Shown: positions 1 to 6,121, counted from the first letter of the stretch. The stretch is DNA of 9,984 bases from Desulfovibrionaceae bacterium (GCA_009783115.1 WRHT01000035.1:1-9984), one strand, 5' to 3'. Program-made: numbers and translations. Notes: a model not told the origin generated them from the sequence alone.

Positions 1-81
1 CCGCAGGATGTTTTTTATTATACGGCGCATGGTTGAAAAATCGTCCACTACCAGCACCCGCATATTGGGATCAAAAGCCAT
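1..81 (-). CDS. cheY: CheY-like response regulator, N-terminal fragment (cut by window edge)
   Basis: Only the first 27 codons are present; the gene runs off the left edge. The translation begins MAFDPNMRVLVVDDFSTMRR. The hydrophobic beta-1 strand followed by a paired Asp-Asp and then FSTMRRIIKNIL is the classic start of a CheY receiver domain; the two Asp help bind Mg2+ near the phosphorylation site, which lies outside the window. CheY carries the chemotaxis signal from CheA to the flagellar motor switch. The ATG at 81 has a strong ribosome binding site (AAGGAG) that overlaps the fliA stop codon as TGAAGGAG, with 10 bp between the genes, so it is probably co-transcribed and coupled with fliA. 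The placement next to fliA supports a single-domain chemotaxis CheY, but the missing C-terminus means a longer response regulator cannot be excluded. Confidence 0.85.
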   Translation of the reverse strand, partial: MAFDPNMRVLVVDDFSTMRRIIKNILR

Positions 82-91
82 ACCAGCTCCT

Positions 92-919
92 TCAATTATA
101 CAGTGGTAAACCGTGCCGGCTGTGTAATTCCCTGCGCAAACGGCCTACCGCCTGCGTGTGCAGCTGAGAAACGCGTCCTTCGGTAATGCCCATGACCTCA
201 GCCGCTTCGCGCATATTCAGTTCATCACTATAATACAGGGACAATACCAATTTTTCCCGGGGTGTCAATTGCTCAATGAGGTCGGCGACCCGGTTCAGCA
301 ATTCGTTTTCAGCGGTGAGTTCAAAAGGTTCCCTGCCAAGGCCTCCCTCGCTGTCCGCCATGGCGTTTTCCAGGACATCCAGGGGAAAACAGAGCTGGCT
401 CTGCATGGCCTCCATCCCTTCACGCACCTCTTTGGTGGAAAGTCCGGTTTCCCGCACCAAATCTTCTTCAGAGGGAGACTCTCCGGTATTCTGTTCAAGT
501 TGCATGATGGCGGTGTCCAGTTGGCGCACCCTCTGGCGCAGGGAACGGGGGAACCAGTCCATGCGCCGGAGTTCGTCCAGCATGGCTCCCCGGATGCGGT
601 TTTCGGCATAGGTGTCGAATTTGACGCCCAACTGGGGTTTGAACTTGCTGAAGGACTCCACCAGGCCCATGCTGCCGGCGCTGATCAGCTCGTTAACGTC
701 CACGTTGCGCGGCAGCCTGGCCTTCATGCGCGAGGCCAGGTATTTGACCTTGGGAGCATAATGGCGGACGATGTTTTCCTGTTCGGACGCCGAAAATTCG
801 TCCCAGGCGATGCTGCCGGCATCCAGCTCTTCCCACGGCTGCAAAGACGGGTCGCGCTCTTTGCGCGCGGCCACATTCTTGTAGGCCTGATCCGCGGTTT
901 TCTGTCTATCTTGGGGCAT
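92..919 (-). CDS. fliA: Flagellar RNA polymerase sigma factor FliA (sigma-28)
   Basis: A 275-residue sigma-70-family protein of the FliA/SigD/WhiG type, which directs RNA polymerase to late flagellar and chemotaxis promoters. Region 2 covers about residues 48-125 and includes LPRNVDVNELISAG (69-82) and the very conserved FDTYAENRIRGAMLDELR (101-118) followed by DWFPRSLR. Region 3 is about 126-175. Region 4 is about 207-266, with the helix-turn-helix MREAAEVMGITEGRVSQLHT at 236-255. About 20-30 residues precede the usual N-terminus of the family; no later Met exists before residue 65, so the ATG at 919 is kept even though its ribosome binding site is only moderate (GGA or AAGG in the 33-bp gap after flhG). 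It is the fourth gene of the flhA-flhF-flhG-fliA-cheY operon. Its likely target -10 sequence, GCCGATAA, occurs at 5135-5142. An anti-sigma factor FlgM is not in the window. Confidence 0.95.
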   Translation of the reverse strand: MPQDRQKTADQAYKNVAARKERDPSLQPWEELDAGSIAWDEFSASEQENIVRHYAPKVKYLASRMKARLPRNVDVNELISAGSMGLVESFSKFKPQLGVKFDTYAENRIRGAMLDELRRMDWFPRSLRQRVRQLDTAIMQLEQNTGESPSEEDLVRETGLSTKEVREGMEAMQSQLCFPLDVLENAMADSEGGLGREPFELTAENELLNRVADLIEQLTPREKLVLSLYYSDELNMREAAEVMGITEGRVSQLHTQAVGRLRRELHSRHGLPLYN

Positions 920-952
920 GTTCGTTTCCAGCCTTTGCGGGCAATCTGGCCG

Positions 953-1768
953 TCAGGCCTTGGCCTTGGACAGCAGCTGCTTCCAGAAAAATTTTATATT
1001 GCCGTCCAGGTTGGCCGGGACCTCCCATTTCTGGATGGAAGAAGCCAAATCCCGCACGGCCAGGCTGGCCGGGCAGGAAAAATCCTCTTCACAGAAGGGG
1101 ACTTGGCGCAGCACCGCCTTGCGCACCACCGGGTCGCGCGGGATGAAACCGGCCAAATCCAGCGAAATCCCGCTCAAAAAATGATCCGTGGCCTGGTATA
1201 GGCGCTTGTAAACCTCCAGGGCGTTCTTCTTGTCCTGGGCCAGATTCACGACCACCTGGAAACGGCGCACCTCGTGCTGCTGGCTCATCACCTTGATTAC
1301 CGCATAGGCATCGGTGAGGGAAGTCGGCTCAGGGGTAAGCACCACGATTCTTTCCTGGGCCGCCAGGTTGAAATATAGCACATTGTCATTGATTCCCGCC
1401 CCGGTGTCCACCAGCAGGTAATCAATTTTCTTTTCCAGGCCGTCCATGGCGTCCAGAAGTTCCAGCTTCTGTCCGGGGCTGAGATTGAGCATTTCGCTGA
1501 CCCCGGAGGCGGCCGGCAGAATGCTGAAGCCGAAGCGGGTGGGCAGGATGATCTTGCTTAAGGGCACTTTGCCGTGGAAGAGGTGGAAGAGGTTATACTG
1601 CGGGGACAAGCCCAGGAGCACGTCCACATTGGCCAGTCCCAGATCCGCGTCCAGAAGCAGCGCTCTTTTTCCGGCCTTGGCCAAGGCATAGGCCAGGTTG
1701 GCCGATATATTGGTTTTGCCCACTCCGCCCTTGCCGGAAGTGACTGAAACAACCAGTGGTAAAGCCAT
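953..1768 (-). CDS. flhG: Flagellar number regulator FlhG (FleN/MinD-like ATPase)
   Basis: A 271-residue MinD/ParA-type ATPase. The deviant Walker A motif SGKGGVGKT (11-19) has the signature lysine K13; switch I is DADLGLANVDVLLGL (40-54) and switch II is DTGAGI (121-126). VLTPEPTSLTDAYAVIKV (143-160) is typical of the FlhG/FleN branch rather than of cell-division MinD. FlhG partners FlhF to set flagellar number and position, and in some species restrains the sigma-54 flagellar activator. The ATG at 1768 has GGAG about 8 bp upstream and lies 13 bp after the flhF stop. The protein starts directly at the first beta strand, so it lacks the N-terminal DQAxxLR helix with which some FlhG proteins stimulate FlhF. 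The C-terminus (from about 245) is short and ends in a basic, hydrophobic stretch (FFWKQLLSKAKA) that could serve as an amphipathic membrane-targeting helix. Confidence 0.93.
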   Translation of the reverse strand: MALPLVVSVTSGKGGVGKTNISANLAYALAKAGKRALLLDADLGLANVDVLLGLSPQYNLFHLFHGKVPLSKIILPTRFGFSILPAASGVSEMLNLSPGQKLELLDAMDGLEKKIDYLLVDTGAGINDNVLYFNLAAQERIVVLTPEPTSLTDAYAVIKVMSQQHEVRRFQVVVNLAQDKKNALEVYKRLYQATDHFLSGISLDLAGFIPRDPVVRKAVLRQVPFCEEDFSCPASLAVRDLASSIQKWEVPANLDGNIKFFWKQLLSKAKA

Positions 1769-1781
1769 AACGCGCTCCAGG

Positions 1782-2861
1782 TCATGCTCCGCCGCAGGCC
1801 GTTTCCGGAAGCTCGCGTTTGAACAGGAGTTTCCAGAGTGCGGCTTGTTCCGCCGGAAGCAAGGTGTTTAATAAGCCCGGACCAAAAGAAAAACAGGATA
1901 TGGGCAGCCCGGAGGCCACGGAAGTGTTGAGGATGGCGCCATAGCGCGCGCATTCGTCCAACTTGCTCCAGATGAGGCTGCCGGACATTTCCAGGTGGTA
2001 ACGCTCCAAAAAACGTTGTTGCGTATCAAAGGCATAATGGGGAGAAAAAACCAGATGCAGGGCCTGTCCTCCAGGCTGCGCCTGGTCCAGGCCCAGGCTG
2101 CGTATAAGATCCGCGAGGCGTCCCTCCCGGCTCAGCCCTGGCAAATCCACAATAACCTTTTCAAAATCCTGTTCCCGGGTTTCCGCCATGACGACGGCCA
2201 GTTCCGCGGCGCTTCGCGCTTCTCGGTAGCGCAAATCCGAGAGGCCGGCATAATGCCTGAGCAGAATCCGGCCGCTGCCGCGGTCAGCGTCGGCGTTGAC
2301 CACGCACACCCGCAGTCCCGGACGGTTTTTTTGCAAGGCCAAGGCCAGGCGCACCACGGTGCTGGTTTTACCCGCGCCAAAGGGACCGGCCACCAGGTGC
2401 GTCCTCTCCGGCCAATGCTTCAGTCCCCAAGGTTTTAAGGGCAGCATGGCGGACAATGGCTCCAGTACGCTGCTGCCGGGGCGATCCGTCAAATGGCGGT
2501 AAAGTTCCAGCAGGGCCTGGTCATTGACTCCTTCCCGTTCCAGGAATTCCATGGCCGTGCGCTGCCGCGCCTCCAGACGCTCCAGGCGCAGGGCCGGTTT
2601 GAGCAGGGCCAGCATGTGCCGCTGGATGGTCTCCCATTCCCGATGCCACTGTTCGCCGGTCGGAGCCCCTTCCCCGGAGCCGTTCCGTTTCGTTGCGGAG
2701 ATGGTCTCAACCCTGTCCAGGGCCGCGGTCATGCGCACCAGCTTCCGGCCGTCCTCCTGAAAAGTCCTGGACTCCAGAATGATGGCCTCGGAACCGAGTT
2801 CAGCCTTGATCTGCTCGATCACTTCCCGGTTATCGGCGCCGATGAAAGTTTTTACCTGCAT
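1782..2861 (-). CDS. flhF: Flagellar biosynthesis SRP-type GTPase FlhF
   Basis: A 359-residue FlhF-like protein, a member of the SRP GTPase family (with Ffh and FtsY) that marks the cell pole where a flagellum is built. The N-terminal domain opens with MQVKTFIGADNREVIEQIK and ELGSEAIILESR (21-32), as in other FlhF proteins. A charged linker (about 50-110) leads into the helical N part of the NG domain. The G1 P-loop is GPFGAGKTST (159-168); G4 is SKLDE (299-303, usually TKLDE); the closing GLPISCFSFGPGL (318-330) is typical. The G2 region DADRGSGR (191-198) and G3 DLPG (239-242) depart from the usual DTYRIGA and DTAG, so nucleotide handling may be altered. The ATG shares one base with the flhA stop (TAATG) and has little Shine-Dalgarno sequence, pointing to translational coupling. 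Length is near the lower end for FlhF. Confidence 0.92.
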   Translation of the reverse strand: MQVKTFIGADNREVIEQIKAELGSEAIILESRTFQEDGRKLVRMTAALDRVETISATKRNGSGEGAPTGEQWHREWETIQRHMLALLKPALRLERLEARQRTAMEFLEREGVNDQALLELYRHLTDRPGSSVLEPLSAMLPLKPWGLKHWPERTHLVAGPFGAGKTSTVVRLALALQKNRPGLRVCVVNADADRGSGRILLRHYAGLSDLRYREARSAAELAVVMAETREQDFEKVIVDLPGLSREGRLADLIRSLGLDQAQPGGQALHLVFSPHYAFDTQQRFLERYHLEMSGSLIWSKLDECARYGAILNTSVASGLPISCFSFGPGLLNTLLPAEQAALWKLLFKRELPETACGGA

Positions 2862-5023
2862 TATTTCAGACTCACATTACCCGCCGAAGCCAGACGGATG
2901 TCCGGGGGGATTTCCGCCTGTGAAAGCACCGGCACATTTGGCAGAAAACGGGTCACCAGTTGCGCCAGGTGCGGCCGGGTCATCGGGCTGGCCAGCACCA
3001 CCGGCTGCCCGTCGGTATTTACCGCTCCCTCCACCGCCTTGTTGATCTGCTGGATCAATTTCTGGGCCGCGCCCGGATTCAAGGCCAGGTAAGTTCCGCT
3101 ATCGGTCTGGCGCACGGATTCCTGCAAGGCCTGTTCCACCGTCGGGTCCAGGGTGATGATCGGGAGCGCGCCCTGGCTGTCCATATAGGGCTTGACCACC
3201 GTGCGGGCCAAACGCTCGCGCACGTATTCGGTCAGCGCTTCGGGATTCTTAACACCTTGCCCATAGTCCGACAAGGCCTCCACAATGCTCAACAAGTCGC
3301 GGATGGAAACATTTTCGCGCACCAGGTTCTGCAAGACTTTTTGCACTATGCCCAGCCCGCTCTGCCCCAGGATGCCCGGAACCAGCTCTTCCACGGCTTT
3401 GGGAGCGTGCTTGGCCAGGTTGTCCAAAAGTCCCTGCACCTCCTGGCGTCCCAGGAAGTCAGAAAGATGACGCCGGAAAATTTCGGTCAGGTGCGTGGCA
3501 ATGACTGTGGCCGGATCCACCACCGTGTAGCCGGCCAGCATGGCTTCTTCCTTTTGCGCCTCGGGAATCCACAGAGCCGGCAGATTGAAGGCCGGTTCGC
3601 GGGTTTCAATGCCCTTGATGCTGTGCTTGGCATTGCCCGGATCCATGGCCAGGAAATGGTCGATGAGGATTTCCGCCGAGGCCACCTGGTTGCCCTTGAT
3701 CAGCAGGCAATACTGGCCGGGTTTGAGTTGCAGGTTATCGCGCAGATGCAGGGAGGGAACGACCACCCCCATGTCCAGGGCGAACTGGCGGCGGATGGAA
3801 CGGATGCGGGAGAGCAGATTGCCGTTTTGCGCCTCGTCCACCAGGGGAATAAGCCCATAGCCGACCTCCAGCTCCAGCACGTCCAGGGGCAGCAGGGTCT
3901 GCACCTCTTCCGGCGTGTCCAGTCCCCCGGCCGTTTTATTTCCGCCTGCGGCCTTGCCGGAGCTTCCTCCTCCCAGGGCGGTCTGGCCGGAAGCCTGTCC
4001 GCTCCGGTTTACCCCCGCGGTTTCGGCGGAATCGTCGAACTTGGCGATGGCCCGGGAAATCAGGAAGAGGATCACGGAGAAGATCATAAAAGGCAGGGTG
4101 GGCATGCCCGGCACGATGGCGAAGAGCAGCAGCACCCCGCTCACCAGGCGCAGGGCCCGGTAACTGCGGGTTAGCTGGCCCAGGAACTCTTCGCCCATCT
4201 TGGCCTCGGAGGCCGCCCGTGAAACGATGATGCCGGCGGAGGTGGAGCTGATGATCGACGGAATGGTGGCGACCAGCCCGTCGCCCACGGTCAGCAGGGT
4301 ATAGGTGGTCAGGGCCTCGGACCAGCTCATGTCCTGTTGCAGCACGCCCAGGAGCAGGCCGCCGACAACATTGATTATGGTGATGAACAAGCCGGCGTTG
4401 ACGTCGCCCTGCACGAATTTGCCAGCGCCGTCCATGGCCCCGTAAAAATCCGCCTCGCGACGGATATTCTTCCGCCGATTGTTGGCCTCGTCCTCGTCAA
4501 TCAGTCCGGCGTTCAGATCCGCTTCAATAGCCATCTGTTTGCCGGGCATGGCGTCCAGGGTGAAGCGGGCGGCCACTTCGGCGATGCGCGTGGTGCCGGA
4601 GGCGATGACTATTTTATTCAGGATGAAGAGGATCATAAAGATCACCACCCCGATGATATATGACCCGCCCACCACAAACTCGCCGAAAGACTTGATCACC
4701 TGCCCGGCCGCATCCGTGCCTTCGGAGCCGTGCAGCAGGATCAGCCTGGTGGAGGCCACGTTCAGGGCCAGGCGCAGCAGGGTGGTCACCAGCAGCAGGG
4801 TGGGGAAAATGGAAAATTCCAGGGGAGAAAGAATGAACATGGAGGTGATCAGCACCAGCAGCGACAAGGAAATGGACAAGCTGAGCATGATGTCCAGAAA
4901 AAATGTCGGCAGGGGGACCAGCATGACGAAAAGAATCAGCACCACCCCGCCGGCCAGCATCAGATCGCTGTGCCTGGTCAGGCGCCCCTGGTCGTTATCC
5001 ATATTGCCCGTGGTTGCCGTCAT
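2861..5023 (-). CDS. flhA: Flagellar type III export gate protein FlhA
   Basis: A 720-residue FHIPEP-family protein, the large export-gate subunit of the flagellar type III secretion system in the inner membrane. Membrane segments lie between about residues 22 and 325. The cytoplasmic loop carries the family hallmark: MPGKQMAIEADLNAGLIDE (159-177), then EADFYGAMDGAGKFVQGD (190-207). A Gly/Ser/Ala-rich linker (about 330-372) leads to the cytoplasmic domain FlhA-C (about 376-720), which docks export chaperones and substrates; it includes LRDN (427-430) and LDPTVE (625-630). The frame stays open upstream to 5245, but that extension would run through the divergent gene and promoter region. The ATG at 5023 is preferred because it has GGAGGG 8 bp upstream and the normal FlhA N-terminus follows. 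It is the first gene of the operon and sits just downstream of a sigma-54-type element. Confidence 0.96.
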   Translation of the reverse strand: MTATTGNMDNDQGRLTRHSDLMLAGGVVLILFVMLVPLPTFFLDIMLSLSISLSLLVLITSMFILSPLEFSIFPTLLLVTTLLRLALNVASTRLILLHGSEGTDAAGQVIKSFGEFVVGGSYIIGVVIFMILFILNKIVIASGTTRIAEVAARFTLDAMPGKQMAIEADLNAGLIDEDEANNRRKNIRREADFYGAMDGAGKFVQGDVNAGLFITIINVVGGLLLGVLQQDMSWSEALTTYTLLTVGDGLVATIPSIISSTSAGIIVSRAASEAKMGEEFLGQLTRSYRALRLVSGVLLLFAIVPGMPTLPFMIFSVILFLISRAIAKFDDSAETAGVNRSGQASGQTALGGGSSGKAAGGNKTAGGLDTPEEVQTLLPLDVLELEVGYGLIPLVDEAQNGNLLSRIRSIRRQFALDMGVVVPSLHLRDNLQLKPGQYCLLIKGNQVASAEILIDHFLAMDPGNAKHSIKGIETREPAFNLPALWIPEAQKEEAMLAGYTVVDPATVIATHLTEIFRRHLSDFLGRQEVQGLLDNLAKHAPKAVEELVPGILGQSGLGIVQKVLQNLVRENVSIRDLLSIVEALSDYGQGVKNPEALTEYVRERLARTVVKPYMDSQGALPIITLDPTVEQALQESVRQTDSGTYLALNPGAAQKLIQQINKAVEGAVNTDGQPVVLASPMTRPHLAQLVTRFLPNVPVLSQAEIPPDIRLASAGNVSLK

Positions 5024-5031
5024 ATTTTTGG

Positions 5032-5037
5032 CCCTCC
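5032..5037 (-). promoter_or_regulatory. Ribosome binding site that fixes the flhA start
   Basis: On the minus strand GGAGGG ends 8 bases before the ATG at 5023. This strong site, and the family-typical N-terminus that follows, rule out the in-frame upstream starts as far as 5245. Confidence 0.8.
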
Positions 5038-5050
5038 GCCAGGGTACTAT

Positions 5051-5065
5051 ACAAAACTTGTGCCA
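5051..5065 (-). promoter_or_regulatory. Candidate sigma-54 (RpoN) promoter for the flhA operon
   Basis: Reading the minus strand from 5065, the sequence is TGGCAC, five bases (AAGTT), then TTGT. The RpoN consensus is TGGCAC-N5-TTGC, so the -24 half is perfect, the spacing is exact, and the only mismatch is C to T at -12. Transcription would start near 5039, giving a leader of about 16 nt that already contains the ribosome binding site of flhA. Sigma-54 control of early and middle flagellar operons is known in many polarly flagellated bacteria. Enhancer sites for the activator were not identified. Confidence 0.6.
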
Positions 5066-5110
5066 AAGGGCGCCGTTGCCCGGAAAAGGCTGAAAGCTCC
5101 GCCCCTCTTG

Positions 5111-5142
5111 TAAATTATTCCCGGCCTTGTTATTGCCGATAA
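5111..5142 (+). promoter_or_regulatory. Candidate sigma-28 (FliA) promoter with perfect -10 and mis-spaced -35
   Basis: GCCGATAA at 5135-5142 is an exact match to the FliA -10 consensus. The nearest -35-like sequence is TAAATTAT at 5111-5118, which resembles TAAAGTTT but leaves a 16-bp gap instead of the usual 11; the correctly spaced position (5116-5123) matches poorly. Transcription would start near 5149, just before the ribosome binding site of the gene at 5165. FliA itself is encoded on the divergent operon. The call rests on the -10 and on context. Confidence 0.45.
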
Positions 5143-5164
5143 GATCCCTGATAGAGGGGGTTAT

Positions 5165-5503
5165 ATGGCAGAGATTGTCAATTTCAACGCCCAGCTCGCG
5201 CCCCTTGAGCATGTGGAGAAGATCGCGCGCAAGGAGCAGGAGCATGCCAGCGATTCCAGGCTGACCCTTTTACGCAATCTTCCCCAGGATTTGCACCGGG
5301 CCAGCGAGCAGGTGCGGGAGCCTTCCAAGGTTGAAGGCCGGCGGGTAGAGGAGCGCCAGGATGAAGGTGACGGCGGGGGGGGCGCCTCCCCGGATCGGCG
5401 CTCTTCCAAAGACAGGAGCGCGCCGGAGGAAAATTACGGGCAGGAGGATGCCTCCCCCGCGCCCGAAGGCTGGTCGGGTATTATTCTCAATCTGAAGGTG
5501 TGA
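5165..5503 (+). CDS. Uncharacterised charged low-complexity protein next to the flagellar operon
   Basis: A 112-residue protein I do not recognise. The ATG at 5165 has a good ribosome binding site (GAGGGG just upstream). Residues 1-60 are moderately ordered and amphipathic (MAEIVNFNAQLAPLEHVEKI, then two helical charged stretches). Residues 57-100 are rich in Glu, Arg, Gly, Ser and Pro and look disordered. The C-terminus ends in a short hydrophobic strand, GWSGIILNLKV. There is no signal peptide or membrane segment. The gene is divergent from flhA, sits behind a sigma-28-like -10, and its stop codon lies 2 bp before the next gene, so the two probably form an operon tied to motility. It contains a run of eight G (5375-5382) encoding part of a Gly-rich stretch; one extra G would join this frame to that of the next gene without a stop. 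Function unknown. Confidence 0.75.
   Translation: MAEIVNFNAQLAPLEHVEKIARKEQEHASDSRLTLLRNLPQDLHRASEQVREPSKVEGRRVEERQDEGDGGGGASPDRRSSKDRSAPEENYGQEDASPAPEGWSGIILNLKV
5495..5498 (+). promoter_or_regulatory. Ribosome binding site that favours the ATG at 5506
   Basis: AAGG lies 7 bases before the ATG at 5506. The alternative GTG at 5500, in the same frame, would be separated from it by one base, so the ATG is the likelier start. Confidence 0.6.
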
Positions 5504-5505
5504 TT

Positions 5506-5919
5506 ATGTCTTACTACTGGCTGTTCGCCGCCCTTACCCTGCTGGAGCTGATCCTCTTTATCCTGCTGGGGCGGTTTTTTATCCGTCTGCGGCAGTCGGA
5601 AAGCGCCCTGATCGAATTGCAGAACAGCCAGGCCGAACTCCTGGAAAAACTCTCCCTGAACGCCCGCCTGGAGGATGAACTCCTGCGGAGTTTCAAAGAG
5701 CGCCAAAAAGAGCTGCTGCTGCTGGACAACCAGCTGCGGGAAAGCTCTTCCCAACTGCGCGCCCTGTTGGGGCAGGCCGAGCAGGTGAGCCGCTCTCCTC
5801 ATTTTCTGCGCGAAATTATCATCAACGGCAATCGCAGCGGCCTCAGCCTCATTGAATTGGCCCAGCAAACCGGGCTTTCCGTGGATGAAATCCAGCTTAT
5901 TTTGAGCCAGGCCGGCTGA
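5506..5919 (+). CDS. Membrane-anchored coiled-coil protein with DUF2802-like C-terminus
   Basis: A 137-residue protein. Residues 4-24 form one hydrophobic membrane segment at the N-terminus. Residues 28-95 are a Leu/Glu/Gln/Arg-rich helix with heptad-like spacing, probably a coiled coil. Residues 97-135 (FLREIIINGNRSGLSLIELA, then QQTGLSVDEIQLIL) look like a helix-turn-helix and resemble the C-terminal part of DUF2802 proteins, which often sit beside flagellar and chemotaxis genes. The DUF assignment is by pattern only. The protein should be held in the inner membrane with its C-terminus in the cytoplasm. Translation probably starts at the ATG at 5506; an in-frame GTG at 5500 would add two residues. 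It follows the preceding gene by 2 bp. No intrinsic terminator follows, so readthrough toward cydA is possible. Exact function is unknown; a scaffold or regulatory role in motility is a guess from context. Confidence 0.78.
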   Translation: MSYYWLFAALTLLELILFILLGRFFIRLRQSESALIELQNSQAELLEKLSLNARLEDELLRSFKERQKELLLLDNQLRESSSQLRALLGQAEQVSRSPHFLREIIINGNRSGLSLIELAQQTGLSVDEIQLILSQAG

Positions 5920-5944
5920 TTATCCGGTTGCCCCATCACTTTTA

Positions 5945-5966
5945 CGGCCTATTTTCATACAGGCCG
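5945..5966. repeat. Short inverted repeat CGGCCT-N10-AGGCCG
   Basis: Arms at 5945-5950 and 5961-5966 are perfectly complementary around a 10-base AT-rich loop. Neither strand has a T-run after the stem, so it is not a typical intrinsic terminator. It lies between the small gene pair and the cydA promoter region and could be a weak RNA hairpin or a protein site; I cannot tell which. Confidence 0.35.
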
Positions 5967-5976
5967 ATAAAAAAAC

Positions 5977-6053
5977 TTGCCTAAAAAAAAATTAGTGGTA
6001 ACAATTATTATTATATTCTGGGGAATTCATTCGGCCATGACGATTTTTATAGT
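5977..6053 (+). promoter_or_regulatory. Probable cydAB promoter region (two weak sigma-70-type candidates)
   Basis: This stretch is very AT-rich compared with its surroundings and includes A-runs at 5969-5975 and 5983-5991. Candidate one is TTGCCT at 5977-5982, 17 bp, then AACAAT at 6000-6005. Candidate two is TTCATT at 6026-6031, 16 bp, then TATAGT at 6048-6053, which would give a leader of about 60 nt. Neither is a strong match, but base composition and position make a promoter for cydA here likely. Confidence 0.35.
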
Positions 6054-6064
6054 CTGGACGGAAG

Positions 6065-6103
6065 ATTTTGTGTATGAATCCGGAAAAATAGAAATCACAA
6101 AAT
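6065..6103 (+). promoter_or_regulatory. Inverted repeat in the cydA leader (possible operator or hairpin)
   Basis: ATTTTGTG at 6065-6072 and CACAAAAT at 6096-6103 are perfect complements separated by 23 bases; in RNA the stem could gain two more pairs (A6063-U6105 and G6064-U6104). It ends about 8 bases before the cydA ribosome binding site (AAGGGGG, near 6110-6116). TTGTG and CACAA half-sites recall Rex-type redox operators, but the arms are far wider apart than the usual Rex palindrome. An overlapping GAAAT-N6-ATTTC palindrome lies at 6091-6106. Confidence 0.35.
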
Positions 6104-6121
6104 TTCAAGAAGGGGGTTTTT

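Noticed and set aside
929..970. Possible sigma-54 site directly upstream of fliA
   Set aside because: A TTGC is present, but no GG occurs at the required distance, so the -24 element is missing.
158..1201. Long plus-strand open frame (347 codons) across fliA and flhG
   Set aside because: It is antisense to two well-conserved genes, its translation has no recognisable family features, and it spans the fliA-flhG junction. It is a shadow frame of GC-rich coding DNA.
2960..4174. 404-codon plus-strand open frame opposite flhA
   Set aside because: The His/Gln/Gly-rich translation is typical of the complement of a GC-rich gene; the opposite strand encodes clear FlhA.
5024..5245. Upstream extension of flhA by 74 codons
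   Set aside because: It would overlap the divergent gene and both promoter elements, and has no family similarity; the ATG at 5023 has a strong ribosome binding site.
5434..5868. 144-codon minus-strand frame opposite the coiled-coil gene
   Set aside because: Gln-rich shadow of the Leu/Glu-rich coiled-coil codons; the plus-strand gene has a membrane segment, ribosome binding site and plausible domain layout.
5945..5966. Inverted repeat as a terminator for the small gene pair
   Set aside because: No T-run follows the stem on either strand, and the stem is only 6 bp.
5963..5970. Third GCCGATAA, before cydA
   Set aside because: There is no TAAA-like -35 at any sensible distance, it overlaps the arm of a short inverted repeat, and a sigma-28 promoter for cydAB has no supporting context.
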